Source: RHLJ01 sp965212165 (lineage in GTDB: Bacteria > Bacteroidota > Rhodothermia > Balneolales > Balneolaceae). Taken from it: DNA of 64,000 bases. The notes beneath the pieces are model-generated. The model was not told the origin of the DNA, did no database searches, and saw only the letters and a program-made list of their open reading frames with translations. Location of the stretch: contig OZ243096.1 of the NCBI GenBank assembly GCA_965212165.1, forward strand, positions 1,984,001 to 2,048,000, given 5' to 3'. This document shows, piece after piece, positions 45,724 through 56,311 of this stretch (its first letter is position 1; each line of letters starts with the position of its first letter). Both the position numbers and the translations under genes were made by a program.

Positions 45724-46745
45724 TGAGAACTATAAAAAAAGTATTACCCTTATTAACGTTAGTAACACTGTTACTAACACCTTCATTGCTAAATGCTCAA
45801 TTGTCAAAAGTAGGGACAACTGCTGCTGAATTCTTAAGAATTCCTGTTGGTGCTAGATCATCTGCAATGTCGGCCTATGCTTCTACTGTAAATGATGCAT
45901 CATCAATGATATTAAATCCCGCAGGTTTAGCGGATGTTACAGATAATGAAGCAATGATTGAAGTAACTGATTTATATTTGGATTTCAATCACACTTTTTT
46001 TGGTGTAGCAGTACCTACAAAAAAAGGGGTAGCAGGTGTTCATGTACTTGCTTTAAATTATGGTGAATTTGATGAAACTACAGCTGAAGCAGGTGGACTA
46101 ACAGGTAGAACATTTGGCGCTTATTCAGCTTCTTTTGGTTTCTCATACGCTCAATATTTAATACCACAGTTTACAGTAGGTGGAACCATAAAAATGGTGT
46201 ATGAAAAAATTGCTAATAGCTCGGCTACAGCAGTAGCTTTTGACATTGGTACTTTATACGAAACTCCATTTGATGGAATACGATTTGGTGTAAGTGTAAC
46301 TAATTTTGGATCTAAATTACAGATTACAGGAAATGATCTAATAATAGCCTCAGATCCTGATGAATCCCAAGAAGGGAATTACGAGCCAGATGCTAAACTT
46401 GATACTGAAGCTTATGATCTCCCTCTTATGCTTAAAGTTGGTTTAGCATGGGATGCCATTAATAATGAAAATATACGGGCAACACTATCGATTGATGGAA
46501 ATAACCCAACAAATAACGTTCAAAGTTTAAGTATTGGAGGCGAACTTGGTTTGATGAAAGATCAAGTTCAAATCCGTGCAGGATTACCTTATATTGGACA
46601 GGATGACGCAACAGAGAAATTCAATGCCGGATTAGGTGTGAGGTATTCAATTAACAATTCGTTAAAATTAGGCTTTAATTACACATACCATGGATATAGA
46701 TACCTAGGAGATGTAAATAAACTAGGTGTTCAAATCTATTTTTAA
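45720..46745 (+). CDS. PorV/PorQ-family outer membrane protein
   Basis: 341 residues with a signal peptide (LLTLVTLLLTPSLLNAQ). The N-terminal KVGTTAAEFLRIPVGARSSAMSAYASTVNDASSMILNPAGLA is the hallmark of PorV/PorQ (FadL-like barrel) proteins. PorV works with the type IX secretion machinery as a shuttle for cargo with C-terminal sorting signals. It overlaps the previous gene by ATGA, so translation is coupled, and two of its neighbours end in such sorting domains. It may serve those cargos specifically, which is an inference. The first ATG (45720) is taken; a second follows directly. Confidence 0.88.
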   Translation: MMRTIKKVLPLLTLVTLLLTPSLLNAQLSKVGTTAAEFLRIPVGARSSAMSAYASTVNDASSMILNPAGLADVTDNEAMIEVTDLYLDFNHTFFGVAVPTKKGVAGVHVLALNYGEFDETTAEAGGLTGRTFGAYSASFGFSYAQYLIPQFTVGGTIKMVYEKIANSSATAVAFDIGTLYETPFDGIRFGVSVTNFGSKLQITGNDLIIASDPDESQEGNYEPDAKLDTEAYDLPLMLKVGLAWDAINNENIRATLSIDGNNPTNNVQSLSIGGELGLMKDQVQIRAGLPYIGQDDATEKFNAGLGVRYSINNSLKLGFNYTYHGYRYLGDVNKLGVQIYF

Positions 46746-46790
46746 GAAACTGCTACGCAGAAACAATAACAATTAAAATAGGAGTCAAAA

Positions 46791-49700
46791 ATGACCCATT
46801 TTTACAAAAATAAAAGACTGACAATCAGTCTTCGAAGTTTGTTCACAAGTTGTTTATTGATGATAATTACATTATTAGCATCAGTAACGGTGAGTGCACA
46901 AGATTTATATTTTTCAGAATACATAGAAGGTTCTGGAAATAGTAAAGCTTTCGAGATTTACAACCCTACTGGAGCGGAAGTAGATTTAGGAAGTTATTTA
47001 GTTCTCGGTAATTTCAACGGGAATCCATTTAACGACACATTACGTTTTCCAGCAGGAACTATGCTTGCAGCAGGAGATGTATTTGTAGTAGCTCATGAAG
47101 ATGCTGATTCGCTTGTAACTGCTGTTGCTGATTCATTAATTGAAAATCCGTTTGCTGCAGGTACTTCATTTATGACTGTTTTTAATGGTGATGATGTTCG
47201 TGGCTTATTCAAAATCGGTACTTCAGATACTACTCTAATTGATATTATTGGCGTTGATCAAGTTGATCCAGGCTCTGCATGGGATGTTGCTGGAGTTTCA
47301 GGTGGTACAAGAGACCATACATTATTAAGAAAGGCATCAATTACCTCTGGTAATATAGACTTCCTTGCTGGTGCGGGAACAAATGCAGATGATTCTGAAT
47401 GGATCGTTTTAGAACAAAATGATTTCTCTAATATTGGATCAGCTACTCCACCATTTTTCCTTCCAGAACCTCCATATGAAGTTGGTGATGATGTTGTAGG
47501 AAACGGTAGTTTTGAAGCTTTCATGTTAGGTGCTGCTACAAATAGCCTAAACTGGGCATTCAATGTAGATGCTGGTGGAGCGAATGCTTCAGTTGAGATT
47601 GTTGATGCTGCTCAAGATGGAGATTCTCGTGCTTTACAAGTTAATTTCGGAACTTTTAATGGTGGTAGTGACGACTGGAATGTTGAAGCTGTAAATGAGC
47701 CATTTAATGTTGTAGAAGGTGAAACTTACAAATCTTCAGTATGGATAAAAGCTGATACTGATACAAGAGTAGCTAATTTATACTTTAATCTTCCAGCAAG
47801 TGGTGGATGGGCTCGTTACGAGCAATCTAAAGTTACCCTATCAACAGAATGGACAGAATATACTCAAGTACATACTGCATCAGCAGCTGATGTTGCGAAT
47901 ACTATGCGTTATTCTACTTCTCTTAACTTTACAGAAAATGATGGTGGTACCATTTGGATTGACAATTTGACCATTACAAAACTAGAAGATCCAGTTAAAG
48001 TTACGTTTAATGTTAACACAGCTACAATGCCTGATACATTGATGGAAAATCATGTAATTCAAGTAAGAGGTGGAACTGTTGGACCAGATAAATCTGGAAC
48101 TGGACTAGGTTCAATGATTACCTGGGATAGCGCTAGTTTAGTTACTGATAATGTTGGTGGCGACTACTGGTCAATCACTTTCGATATGTCACGCGGCGAT
48201 ACTTTGAACTACAAGTTCTGGGCTGGAGTTGATACAGATACTCCACTTATAAATGGTAGTGAGCAAGGTTGGGAAAGTGGTGCTAACAACCAGTTTATCC
48301 TTCCTATGGATGCCCCTGCAGATACTACTCTTCCATTACAGTGGTTTGAAACTCGTCAAGCACCTTTCACTTCAGAAAGTGATAGTGTTACCGTATTCTT
48401 CCGCGTAAATGTTGGATATCAAAATCAACTAGGCGATTTCGATCCTGAAAATGATAAGATTGGAATTCGTGGAGCTGGATCATTTTTCACAGCAGATTGG
48501 GGAACCGGAGATATACTTAGTAAAGGTGCTGAACAAGGAAATAACTTGTTTTATGAAGGTTATGTAAGAGCTCAAAAGGATTCTGCAGCCAATATTGGAT
48601 CAGTTAATTATAAATTCGTAATTGAAAAAGCGAATGGTGATGTTTCTTGGGAATCAACTCCTGATAGACCAATCTCTATTCCTTCAGCTGATAGTACTGT
48701 TCACTGGGTATTCTTTAATGATACACCACCTTCATCTGGATCAATCCTAAATACTGGATTAAATTTTGAAGTAAATGTAGGTATTCTTGAAGGCTTAGGT
48801 TTATTCAATTCTTCTATTGATACGGTTGCTGTAACAGGTACATTCAATTCTTGGAATAATTTGGCAAATAAAATGACCTTTAATGATGTTTCTGGTAATT
48901 ATGAAGCACTTAACATTCCATTAAATACGACTGAAGGAACGCAAGTAGATTACAAATACTACATTCGTTGGGATGCAAGTCGTGATGATGAAGAAAGTGA
49001 TAACTATTTCCCATTAATTTCTGCAAACGATGATGGCTGGGAAGAACCAGGAGTAACAGGTGGTGGAAATAGAGTCTTCAATATTGAAGATGCTGATCAA
49101 CAACCAGTGCGTTCAGAATTCTTTAATGGTGTAGAACCACAAGCTCTAATGCTTTCAACTAATGTTGATGGCGGTGCTATTGAGGTTACATTTAGAATTG
49201 ATATGACCGCAGCTGTTGATGCAACTCCAGCATTCATTCCAGCTACGGATTCAGTTTTCCTAAGTGTTGAAGAACCATTCTTTGCGTTAACAAACGATCT
49301 TCCAACATATTCTGATGATATTGCAACTCGAAGTCTAGAGCTTAGAGACCGTGTAATGTTTACAGATGATGATAACGATATGATCTATGAGTTGACTCTA
49401 CCTTTACAGTTACCAACATTAAACCATATTGGATTTAATATAGTGTATGGTGAGCCAACTTCACCAACTGGTACTATTAGTCAAACTGGACCGGGTGGTG
49501 TTGAAGCTGGTAGAAGATTCTATCAATATGTAAAACCACAAGTAGCAGAAGACTTGACCGTATCATGGCCATCTTCATTTACTTTCCCATTATTAACCTT
49601 TACTGAAGATCCACTTCCTTTCGAAACTCCTCCAGATTATACTGAAGTTAGTACTGCAGGAGAAATAGATAGTGATATCGTTGGTGAATTCAAGTTAGAT

Positions 49701-49949
49701 CAAAACTATCCAAACCCTTTCAATCCTACCACAAACATTAGCTTCAATCTTCCGAATGCAGCTAACGTAAATTTAACGGTTTACAACTTGTTAGGTCAGA
49801 AAGTGGCTACGCTTATCAATGGCAGAACAATGACTTCAGGATCACATTCTGTTGCATTTAATGCTAGTTCTCTTTCTTCAGGTATCTATTTATACAGACT
49901 TGAAGCTGGTAGCTTTGTAAGTAATAAGAGAATGACTCTTATCAAATAA
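46791..49949 (+). CDS. Multi-domain surface protein: LTD, CBM4/9-like, four beta-sandwich repeats, sorting domain
   Basis: 1052 residues; signal peptide ends near SVTVSAQ. Domains in order: a lamin-tail-like domain (about 36-185; FSEYIEGSGNSKAFEIYNPTG), a carbohydrate-binding module of CBM4/9 type (about 230-400; GNGSFE ... SSVWIKADTDT), then four related stretches that begin VTFNVN, VFFRVN, NFEVN and VTFRID (about 404-520, 532-643, 657-768, 797-927), the third with GTFNSWNN as in starch-binding modules. The end, about 967-1052, has YPNPFNPTTNISF, a type IX-like sorting domain. A strong Shine-Dalgarno AGGAG lies at 46780-46784. There is no catalytic domain, so it probably holds glucan at the cell surface (SusE/F-like role, inferred). 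Confidence 0.82.
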   Translation: MTHFYKNKRLTISLRSLFTSCLLMIITLLASVTVSAQDLYFSEYIEGSGNSKAFEIYNPTGAEVDLGSYLVLGNFNGNPFNDTLRFPAGTMLAAGDVFVVAHEDADSLVTAVADSLIENPFAAGTSFMTVFNGDDVRGLFKIGTSDTTLIDIIGVDQVDPGSAWDVAGVSGGTRDHTLLRKASITSGNIDFLAGAGTNADDSEWIVLEQNDFSNIGSATPPFFLPEPPYEVGDDVVGNGSFEAFMLGAATNSLNWAFNVDAGGANASVEIVDAAQDGDSRALQVNFGTFNGGSDDWNVEAVNEPFNVVEGETYKSSVWIKADTDTRVANLYFNLPASGGWARYEQSKVTLSTEWTEYTQVHTASAADVANTMRYSTSLNFTENDGGTIWIDNLTITKLEDPVKVTFNVNTATMPDTLMENHVIQVRGGTVGPDKSGTGLGSMITWDSASLVTDNVGGDYWSITFDMSRGDTLNYKFWAGVDTDTPLINGSEQGWESGANNQFILPMDAPADTTLPLQWFETRQAPFTSESDSVTVFFRVNVGYQNQLGDFDPENDKIGIRGAGSFFTADWGTGDILSKGAEQGNNLFYEGYVRAQKDSAANIGSVNYKFVIEKANGDVSWESTPDRPISIPSADSTVHWVFFNDTPPSSGSILNTGLNFEVNVGILEGLGLFNSSIDTVAVTGTFNSWNNLANKMTFNDVSGNYEALNIPLNTTEGTQVDYKYYIRWDASRDDEESDNYFPLISANDDGWEEPGVTGGGNRVFNIEDADQQPVRSEFFNGVEPQALMLSTNVDGGAIEVTFRIDMTAAVDATPAFIPATDSVFLSVEEPFFALTNDLPTYSDDIATRSLELRDRVMFTDDDNDMIYELTLPLQLPTLNHIGFNIVYGEPTSPTGTISQTGPGGVEAGRRFYQYVKPQVAEDLTVSWPSSFTFPLLTFTEDPLPFETPPDYTEVSTAGEIDSDIVGEFKLDQNYPNPFNPTTNISFNLPNAANVNLTVYNLLGQKVATLINGRTMTSGSHSVAFNASSLSSGIYLYRLEAGSFVSNKRMTLIK

Positions 49950-49971
49950 TATAGATTAATAAGTCTTTTCT

Positions 49972-49997
49972 CGCAGGTACCCTGATCGGTACCTGCG
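49972..49997 (+). terminator. Strong hairpin between the surface-protein gene and lacI
   Basis: Perfect 10-bp arms CGCAGGTACC (49972-49981) and GGTACCTGCG (49988-49997) around a 6-base loop, 23 bases after the stop codon, followed by an AT-rich tail (TATTTAAATAAAT) without a clean T-run. It acts as an attenuating terminator or mRNA-end stabiliser, separating the receptor half of the locus from the regulator/enzyme half. Confidence 0.7.
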
Positions 49998-50018
49998 TAT
50001 TTAAATAAATTACATTCA

Positions 50019-51023
50019 TTGGCTTCTACCATATACGACATAGCAAAGAAAGCAGGGGTTAGTATAGCTACCGTTTCTCGGGTATTTAACCAAAGTAATA
50101 GCGTATCAGAACCAACGCGAAAAAAAGTAATGGCAGTTGCTGAAGCTGTGGGTTATCACCCGCAAGCCTATGCACAAGGTTTAGCTAGCAAGAAGAACAA
50201 TACTATAATGGTAGTAGTACCTGTAATCTCTAATTACTTCTTCATGGAAGTTTTGGGAGGTATACAGGATAAGTTAAGTGAACTTGGGTATGAGCTAAAT
50301 ATTTTTAATGTAACTGCCGATGATAACCTCTTTGATCAGGTTGAACATGTTCTAAAACGTAGATGGGCAGAAGGATATCTTTTTATCTCTATTCATTTAG
50401 AAGAACACAAATGGAAACTATTATCTAGATTTGATGTACCTATAACATTAATCGACGAACACTTCGAAGGGTTCGATTCGGTAAGTGTAGACAATGTTCA
50501 AGGAGCTTATAGAGCCACAAAAAGTTTACTAGATAAAGGTTTTAAAAGAGTATCAATGCTTTCTGCACTTAAGTCATCTAAACCAATTAGAGACCGGCTT
50601 TTAGGGTATCAAAAAGCATTGGAAGAAAAAGATATTCCGTTCTGTAATGAGCTTATTGTCTCTGGAGATTCACTTTATAGAGATGGGTTTACAGAACGTG
50701 GTGGTTATGAAGCAATGGTCAAAATGCTTTCAATGAAAAATATTCCTGAGGCCTGTTTTTGTGCATCTGATATTCAAGCAGTAGGCGCCCTTAAAGCAAT
50801 GAAAGATATTGGTACCCACATCCCCATTATAGGATATGATGACATTGAACTTTCGGAATACATCGGACTATCAACAATACGCCAGCCGATGAGAGATATG
50901 GGCTTTTATGCTACTCAGAATCTTATCGAAAGAATGAAGAATAAGGATAAAGCTATCTCACAAACAATCTATTCTCCAGAGCTTATTAATAGAGCTTCAA
51001 CAACAGTAAATGAAATTATTTAA
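50019..51023 (+). CDS. LacI-family transcriptional regulator
   Basis: 334 residues. The N-terminal helix-turn-helix is ASTIYDIAKKAGVSIATVSRVFNQ, followed by the hinge region and a periplasmic-binding-protein-like sensor domain (MVVVPVISNYFFMEVLGGIQDKL ...). The start is TTG at 50019; no ATG exists before the helix-turn-helix. It is 21 bases after the hairpin and 3 bases before the GTG start of the amylase gene. It sits in the centre of the starch locus and probably controls it by the 37176-37199 palindrome and perhaps the second copy, sensing a maltodextrin. No sugar phosphate can be deduced from the sequence. Confidence 0.93.
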   Translation: MASTIYDIAKKAGVSIATVSRVFNQSNSVSEPTRKKVMAVAEAVGYHPQAYAQGLASKKNNTIMVVVPVISNYFFMEVLGGIQDKLSELGYELNIFNVTADDNLFDQVEHVLKRRWAEGYLFISIHLEEHKWKLLSRFDVPITLIDEHFEGFDSVSVDNVQGAYRATKSLLDKGFKRVSMLSALKSSKPIRDRLLGYQKALEEKDIPFCNELIVSGDSLYRDGFTERGGYEAMVKMLSMKNIPEACFCASDIQAVGALKAMKDIGTHIPIIGYDDIELSEYIGLSTIRQPMRDMGFYATQNLIERMKNKDKAISQTIYSPELINRASTTVNEII

Positions 51024-51026
51024 TAC

Positions 51027-53948
51027 GTGAAAAAAACAGTAATAATTAGCATCCTCTCTTTTTTTTTTAGTTTATCACTCTTATCTCAAGAAACTGTAAA
51101 TGTAACATTTCAGTATCAAGCTAATCAAAATGTTGTTCGGGCATTTGTACCTGGAGAGTTTAATAATTGGGGTAATAATAATAGTGGAGTTATTAGCCCT
51201 AGTGATGGGTCTTTAATGACTTATGATGACGTTAATGGGTTTTGGTACAAAACTATTCCATTAGTTGTTGGAGGTGGAACTGCTACCAATAATGGAAAAT
51301 CAGGATACGCGTATAAATTCCATGAACATTTTAATCAAAGTGGTACTGATTGGAATTGGGTTACTGATCCTTTAAATGAAATTTCAATAGGCCAAAATAA
51401 TGATTCATTTATCGAAGTAACAAACCCTTTGATTTTTCAGATGGGTCGAGAGAATGGAATCCTAGAAGCAGGTTCTGAAATTTGGGTAACAGTTGCTGCT
51501 ACAAATTCTGATTCTATAGATGTTGAAGCTTCTACATTTTATATAAATGATGAATTAGCTGGTACTTTTGAAAATAACTACGAAATAGGAAGGCAGCTTT
51601 TTTTCATCAAAAATACTGAGAACTTAGAGCTAGAAAACGGTTTGAATAAAGCAAAGATTGTTGCAGTTACAAAATCTGGTGCTACGATTTCAGATTCCCT
51701 TCAGTTTACTTTTATTGGAGATGATATTAATGTTGATATGGAACGCCCAGCAGGTTTGGAAGATGGTATTACCTATGGAGAAGATGGTACTTCAGTAACG
51801 TTTTCTCTTTTTGCTCCCAATAAAAAAGATGCGTTTGTTATAGGTGACTTTACAGACTGGACTGTTGATGTAAACTATAAAATGTTTCGCGACTCATTAA
51901 GTCAAGATAGTGTTTGGTTTTGGTTAAAAATTGATGGCTTAACACCGGGTACAGAATATGGGATGCAATATTTAATAGATAGAGAGATTCTAATAGCGGA
52001 TCCATATGCACCATTACTATTACATCCAAATGAGGATGATGGAATATCAGAATCTGTATTTCCAAATTTAAAAGACTACCCAACTGGTAAAACATCTGGA
52101 TATGTTGGTATAATAGAACCTGGAAAAGAGGAATATGATTGGGAAGCAACCAATTATGTTCGACCCGATAAGGAATCTCTAGTTATTTATGAATTATTAA
52201 TAAGAGATTTTCTTTCAGATCATAGTTACAACTCACTTATTGATAGTTTAGATTATATTGAAAGATTGGGTGTAAATGCTATTGAGCTTATGCCAGTGAA
52301 TGAGTTTGACGGTAACGAAAGTTGGGGATATAATCCTGCATCCCATATCGCTCTGGATAAATATTATGGTACTCCTGATGCCTTTAAAAAGTTTATAGAT
52401 GAGGCACATAAGCGAGGTATCGCTGTAATACTAGATGTAGTGATGAACCATGCCACAGATAGACATTCTTTGTATCAGCTATATGATTTTGGTACAAACC
52501 CATATTTTAATACTTCGCCTAGACATGAATTTAATGTATTTAACGATTTCAATCATCAATACTCAGGTACTCAGTACTATACGAAACGAATGATTGAGTA
52601 TTGGATTAAAGAGTATAAAATTGATGGTTTTCGATGGGATTTAACCAAAGGATTTACACAAAATTGTACTGGTGAACCTAATGGGTGTACAAGTATGTAT
52701 CAGCAAGATCGTGTAGATCTGCTAAAAAAATATGCTGATTATCAGTGGGCGGTAGATCCTGATTTCTACGTAATCTTTGAGCATTTGGGAACTGATCAAG
52801 AAGAAAGTGAATGGGCTAATTACCGAATTGATGAAGGGAAAGGTATTATGTTATGGGGAAATATGAATGGAGCCTATAATGAAGCAACTATGGGTTATTC
52901 ATCTAACCTATTAGGAGTTCTTTCTGATTCACGAAGTTTTGAGAAGAAACACTTAGTTGGGTATATGGAAAGCCATGATGAACAATGGTTGATGTTCAAG
53001 ACTAGAAGCTATGGTGCTTGTACTAATTTCCCAGATGGAGGAAATGGTTGCACAACAAATCCAGGTGAATATAATACAAGAGATTTAGATACAGCTTTAG
53101 GACGTCAAAAATTAGCGGGTGCTTTTTTCTTTACTTTACCAGGACCTAAAATGATTTGGCAGTTTGGTGAATTAGGATATGGCTATGGTGATAATGGGGA
53201 ACAATGTCTTAAACCTGGGAGTGATTCAGATGGTGATTGTGCTCCTTCTGTCGCAGATAGAGTGGGTAATAAACCCATTCGATGGGATTACTGGAACAAT
53301 CCTAGTACACAAGAAAGAATTAACCTATATAAAACTTGGTCTTCTTTACTGAAACTTAGAAATAGTAGCCCAGCTTTTACCGATCCTGAATCTAAGATCT
53401 ATGCGCTTTCAAATGTTGTAAAAAGAATCACATTAAGACATGAAGATTCTGATGTTGTTGTAATAGGAAATTTTGATGTTACTTCTAGAACTGTCTCTGT
53501 AAATTTTACGGTTACAGGTACATGGTATGATCATTTTGCAGGTACTGAGGTCACAGTGAATGAATTAAATGATCAAGTTGTGTTGAGTCCGGGTGAATTT
53601 AAAATATTTACGACTAAACAATTTGAGACACCAGAAGCTGGTATAATCGTTTCAAACAAATTGGAAGATAAACTTGAATCACCAATTTCATTTAAGCTAC
53701 ACCATAATTATCCAAACCCATTTAACCCAACTACAAACATTACTTTTGATGTAGCTCAAACAGGAGCGGTTAGTTTAGATGTATATGATATGCTTGGAAG
53801 AAAAGTAGCGGAACTTGTAAGTGATGTTAAATCAGCTGGGACTTATACAGTTTCTTTTGATGCTTCAAGATTAAGTAGTGGTGTTTACTTTGCTAGATAT
53901 CAAGCCGAACAAACCGTTCAAATACAGAAAATGACATTACTGAAATAA
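51027..53948 (+). CDS. Secreted GH13 amylase with C-terminal sorting domain
   Basis: 973 residues, GTG start at 51027, 3 bases after lacI. A signal peptide ends near SLLSQ. A starch-binding-like domain comes first (about 24-140; FVPGEFNNWGNN), then another CBM48/CBM20-like domain (about 245-345; FSLFAPNKKDAFVIGDFTDW) and the (beta/alpha)8 GH13 domain. Catalytic residues are visible: D538 in DGFRWDL (nucleophile), E585 in VIFEHLGTD (acid/base) and D651 in MESHDEQ. The end (about 888-973) has YPNPFNPTTNITF, a sorting domain as in the 1052-residue protein. It is the likely surface alpha-amylase of the locus, opening starch chains outside the cell. It lacks the pullulanase YNWGYDP motif. Confidence 0.92.
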   Translation: MKKTVIISILSFFFSLSLLSQETVNVTFQYQANQNVVRAFVPGEFNNWGNNNSGVISPSDGSLMTYDDVNGFWYKTIPLVVGGGTATNNGKSGYAYKFHEHFNQSGTDWNWVTDPLNEISIGQNNDSFIEVTNPLIFQMGRENGILEAGSEIWVTVAATNSDSIDVEASTFYINDELAGTFENNYEIGRQLFFIKNTENLELENGLNKAKIVAVTKSGATISDSLQFTFIGDDINVDMERPAGLEDGITYGEDGTSVTFSLFAPNKKDAFVIGDFTDWTVDVNYKMFRDSLSQDSVWFWLKIDGLTPGTEYGMQYLIDREILIADPYAPLLLHPNEDDGISESVFPNLKDYPTGKTSGYVGIIEPGKEEYDWEATNYVRPDKESLVIYELLIRDFLSDHSYNSLIDSLDYIERLGVNAIELMPVNEFDGNESWGYNPASHIALDKYYGTPDAFKKFIDEAHKRGIAVILDVVMNHATDRHSLYQLYDFGTNPYFNTSPRHEFNVFNDFNHQYSGTQYYTKRMIEYWIKEYKIDGFRWDLTKGFTQNCTGEPNGCTSMYQQDRVDLLKKYADYQWAVDPDFYVIFEHLGTDQEESEWANYRIDEGKGIMLWGNMNGAYNEATMGYSSNLLGVLSDSRSFEKKHLVGYMESHDEQWLMFKTRSYGACTNFPDGGNGCTTNPGEYNTRDLDTALGRQKLAGAFFFTLPGPKMIWQFGELGYGYGDNGEQCLKPGSDSDGDCAPSVADRVGNKPIRWDYWNNPSTQERINLYKTWSSLLKLRNSSPAFTDPESKIYALSNVVKRITLRHEDSDVVVIGNFDVTSRTVSVNFTVTGTWYDHFAGTEVTVNELNDQVVLSPGEFKIFTTKQFETPEAGIIVSNKLEDKLESPISFKLHHNYPNPFNPTTNITFDVAQTGAVSLDVYDMLGRKVAELVSDVKSAGTYTVSFDASRLSSGVYFARYQAEQTVQIQKMTLLK

Positions 53949-53952
53949 AACT

Positions 53953-56301
53953 ATGAAGCAAGCTTGGATTATCGTTTTATTTGTATTTCTATTTACAGCA
54001 TGTTCAAGTAATAGAAGTGTTGAAACTCAAATTATAGGACTTGCAAGTCCTATAAATCTTGGGTTTGAATCTACCGAAGTAATTTTAGAAGACTTTTTTA
54101 TTGATGCCACTGAAGTGGAACAGATTTCAACTCCAAATGGACTTTCCGCTTCGGAAATTAAAGACGGAAAGGTAACTCTCTCAGGTTCTATTCCTGATCC
54201 ATTAGCCGTTCTAAATATTACTGCAAAAGGAAATAAATATTCCATTCTCTTAAAAAAATCAGTAAAACGAAATATCGAATTAGTCTTCGATCCAAAAGGT
54301 AAAGATTACAATACGGTGCAAGTTAAAGGGGAAATGAATGCTTGGAATCCAAATGCAGGAGAACTCGAAAAAGATGGTGATGTGTGGAAAATTTCGATGC
54401 TCATCAATGAAGGGATTTATCAATATATTTTTGTAATCGATGGTGCCGAAACGGTGGATTCAATGAATCCAGAACGAGTTTCAAACGGAATGGGAGGCAG
54501 TAATTCGCTTCTTATTGTTGGAGACAGAGAAAAGAAAAAGCCAAGGTTAGAATCTATAAGCTATACAAAAAATGAAGTAAAATTTCGTTTATCGGATGGA
54601 ATAAAACCAATCATATTCTGGGAAAATAAAAGCATTGATATTTCAAAAGTAGGGGATGAATTTACTATTCTAATCCCAGATGAAGCTAGTGATAAAGATC
54701 GATCATTTATTAGAGCTTGGGCATATAGTGCAAATAATACTTCGAATGAATTGTTAATCCCATTAAATAATGGAAAGGTACTTAATTCAAGTGAAGAGCT
54801 AAATCGCAATGATTTTCATACTTGGAATATGTACTTCGTATTAATAGATCGTTTTAAAGATGGAGACCTATCAAATACCAGAAAAGTTGATGATCCCGAT
54901 ATACATCCTAAAGCAAATTATTACGGCGGTGACTTTGCAGGGATAACACAGACTATAAAAGACGGTTACTTCGAAAAAATTGGTGTTAATACTCTATGGC
55001 TGTCACCAATTACTCAAAACCCTGAAGGTGCATATGGTTTATGGGATCAAGGTGGGCCTGTTACAAAATTTTCAGGTTATCATGGCTACTGGCCAATATC
55101 GTCATCAAAAACTGATAATAGATATGGTACAAAGGAAGAATTCAAAGAACTTTTAGATGTTGCCCATGAAAATGGGATGAACGTGATACTAGATTATGTC
55201 GCAAATCATGTACATAATGAACATCCTGTTTATAAGAACAATCCTGAGTGGGCAACTGATTTATATCTTCCAGATGGTACAATGAATACACAATTATGGG
55301 ATGAACAACGCCTTACCACATGGTTTGATACCTTTATGCCAACACTCGATTTCTCTCAACAAATAGTGATCGATACAATGACAGATTCTGCACTATACTG
55401 GGTGAAAGAATTTGATTTAGACGGTTTTAGACATGATGCGACAAAGCATATTCAACTAGAATTCTGGAGAACGCTAACTCGAAAAGTAAAAGAAGAAGTT
55501 ACGCTAAAAACAGGTAAGCAGGTTTATCAAGTAGGAGAAACCTATGGGAGTAGAGAGCTGATAGCTAGTTATATTAACTCAGGAATGTTGGATTCACAAT
55601 TCGATTTTGGAATGTATGATGCAGCAGTAAATTCATTTGGCCAAAATACTTCATTTACTGGGCTTAGAGATCAACTACTTGAAAGTTTTAATTACTATGG
55701 TAATCATAATTTAATGGGATACATCTCAGGAAATCATGACAAAGCCCGGTTTATTACCAATACAAGTGGAGAGGTATCATGGAGCGAAGATGCAAAAATC
55801 GCAGGTTGGACTCGCGAAATAGGATATCCACAAGATTTTGCTTATCAACGATTAAATATGCTACATGCATGGAATATGACTATTCCAGGAATCCCCGTAA
55901 CCTATCAAGGTGATGAATTTGGACAACCTGGAGCAAATGATCCCGATAATAGAAGGTGGATGCAGTTTGAGGAATCTGAATTAAGAGAGAATGAACTTTC
56001 AAATCGGGAAGTGTATGCTACATTGACTTCAATTCGAGATGAGAACTTGCCATTAAATTATGGTGATTTTGTTTTCCATCAAGCTGATGAACATACAATG
56101 GTCTATTCCAGAGGGTATTTTCAACATCAAGTAGTTGTGGCATTTAATAAATCAGATGAATCAAAATCATTAATAATTAATCTTCGAGATCAATTCAATA
56201 ATGTAGCTCTAAAAGCTCAATTTAATAATGAATTCTCTATTGATGGGAACACATTAACCATCATATTACCAGCAAATTCCTTCGAAATTCTAACACTTTA
56301 A
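53953..56301 (+). CDS. GH13 alpha-amylase lipoprotein with CBM48-like N-domain
   Basis: 782 residues, 4 bases after the previous stop. Lipoprotein signal ends LFTAC (C17). Residues about 110-190 form a glycogen-binding-like beta domain (VQVKGEMNAWNPNAGELEKDGDVWKISMLI). The GH13 domain has D495 (DLDGFRHDATKH), E529 (YQVGETYGS) and D596 (SGNHDKAR). NTLWLSPITQNPEGAYGLWDQGGPVTKF before it is a long loop seen in maltogenic/neopullulanase-like enzymes. It probably works in the periplasm or outer membrane on oligosaccharides released by the surface amylase. The specific bond preference cannot be told. Confidence 0.92.
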   Translation: MKQAWIIVLFVFLFTACSSNRSVETQIIGLASPINLGFESTEVILEDFFIDATEVEQISTPNGLSASEIKDGKVTLSGSIPDPLAVLNITAKGNKYSILLKKSVKRNIELVFDPKGKDYNTVQVKGEMNAWNPNAGELEKDGDVWKISMLINEGIYQYIFVIDGAETVDSMNPERVSNGMGGSNSLLIVGDREKKKPRLESISYTKNEVKFRLSDGIKPIIFWENKSIDISKVGDEFTILIPDEASDKDRSFIRAWAYSANNTSNELLIPLNNGKVLNSSEELNRNDFHTWNMYFVLIDRFKDGDLSNTRKVDDPDIHPKANYYGGDFAGITQTIKDGYFEKIGVNTLWLSPITQNPEGAYGLWDQGGPVTKFSGYHGYWPISSSKTDNRYGTKEEFKELLDVAHENGMNVILDYVANHVHNEHPVYKNNPEWATDLYLPDGTMNTQLWDEQRLTTWFDTFMPTLDFSQQIVIDTMTDSALYWVKEFDLDGFRHDATKHIQLEFWRTLTRKVKEEVTLKTGKQVYQVGETYGSRELIASYINSGMLDSQFDFGMYDAAVNSFGQNTSFTGLRDQLLESFNYYGNHNLMGYISGNHDKARFITNTSGEVSWSEDAKIAGWTREIGYPQDFAYQRLNMLHAWNMTIPGIPVTYQGDEFGQPGANDPDNRRWMQFEESELRENELSNREVYATLTSIRDENLPLNYGDFVFHQADEHTMVYSRGYFQHQVVVAFNKSDESKSLIINLRDQFNNVALKAQFNNEFSIDGNTLTIILPANSFEILTL

Positions 56302-56311
56302 GTTCGCTCAA

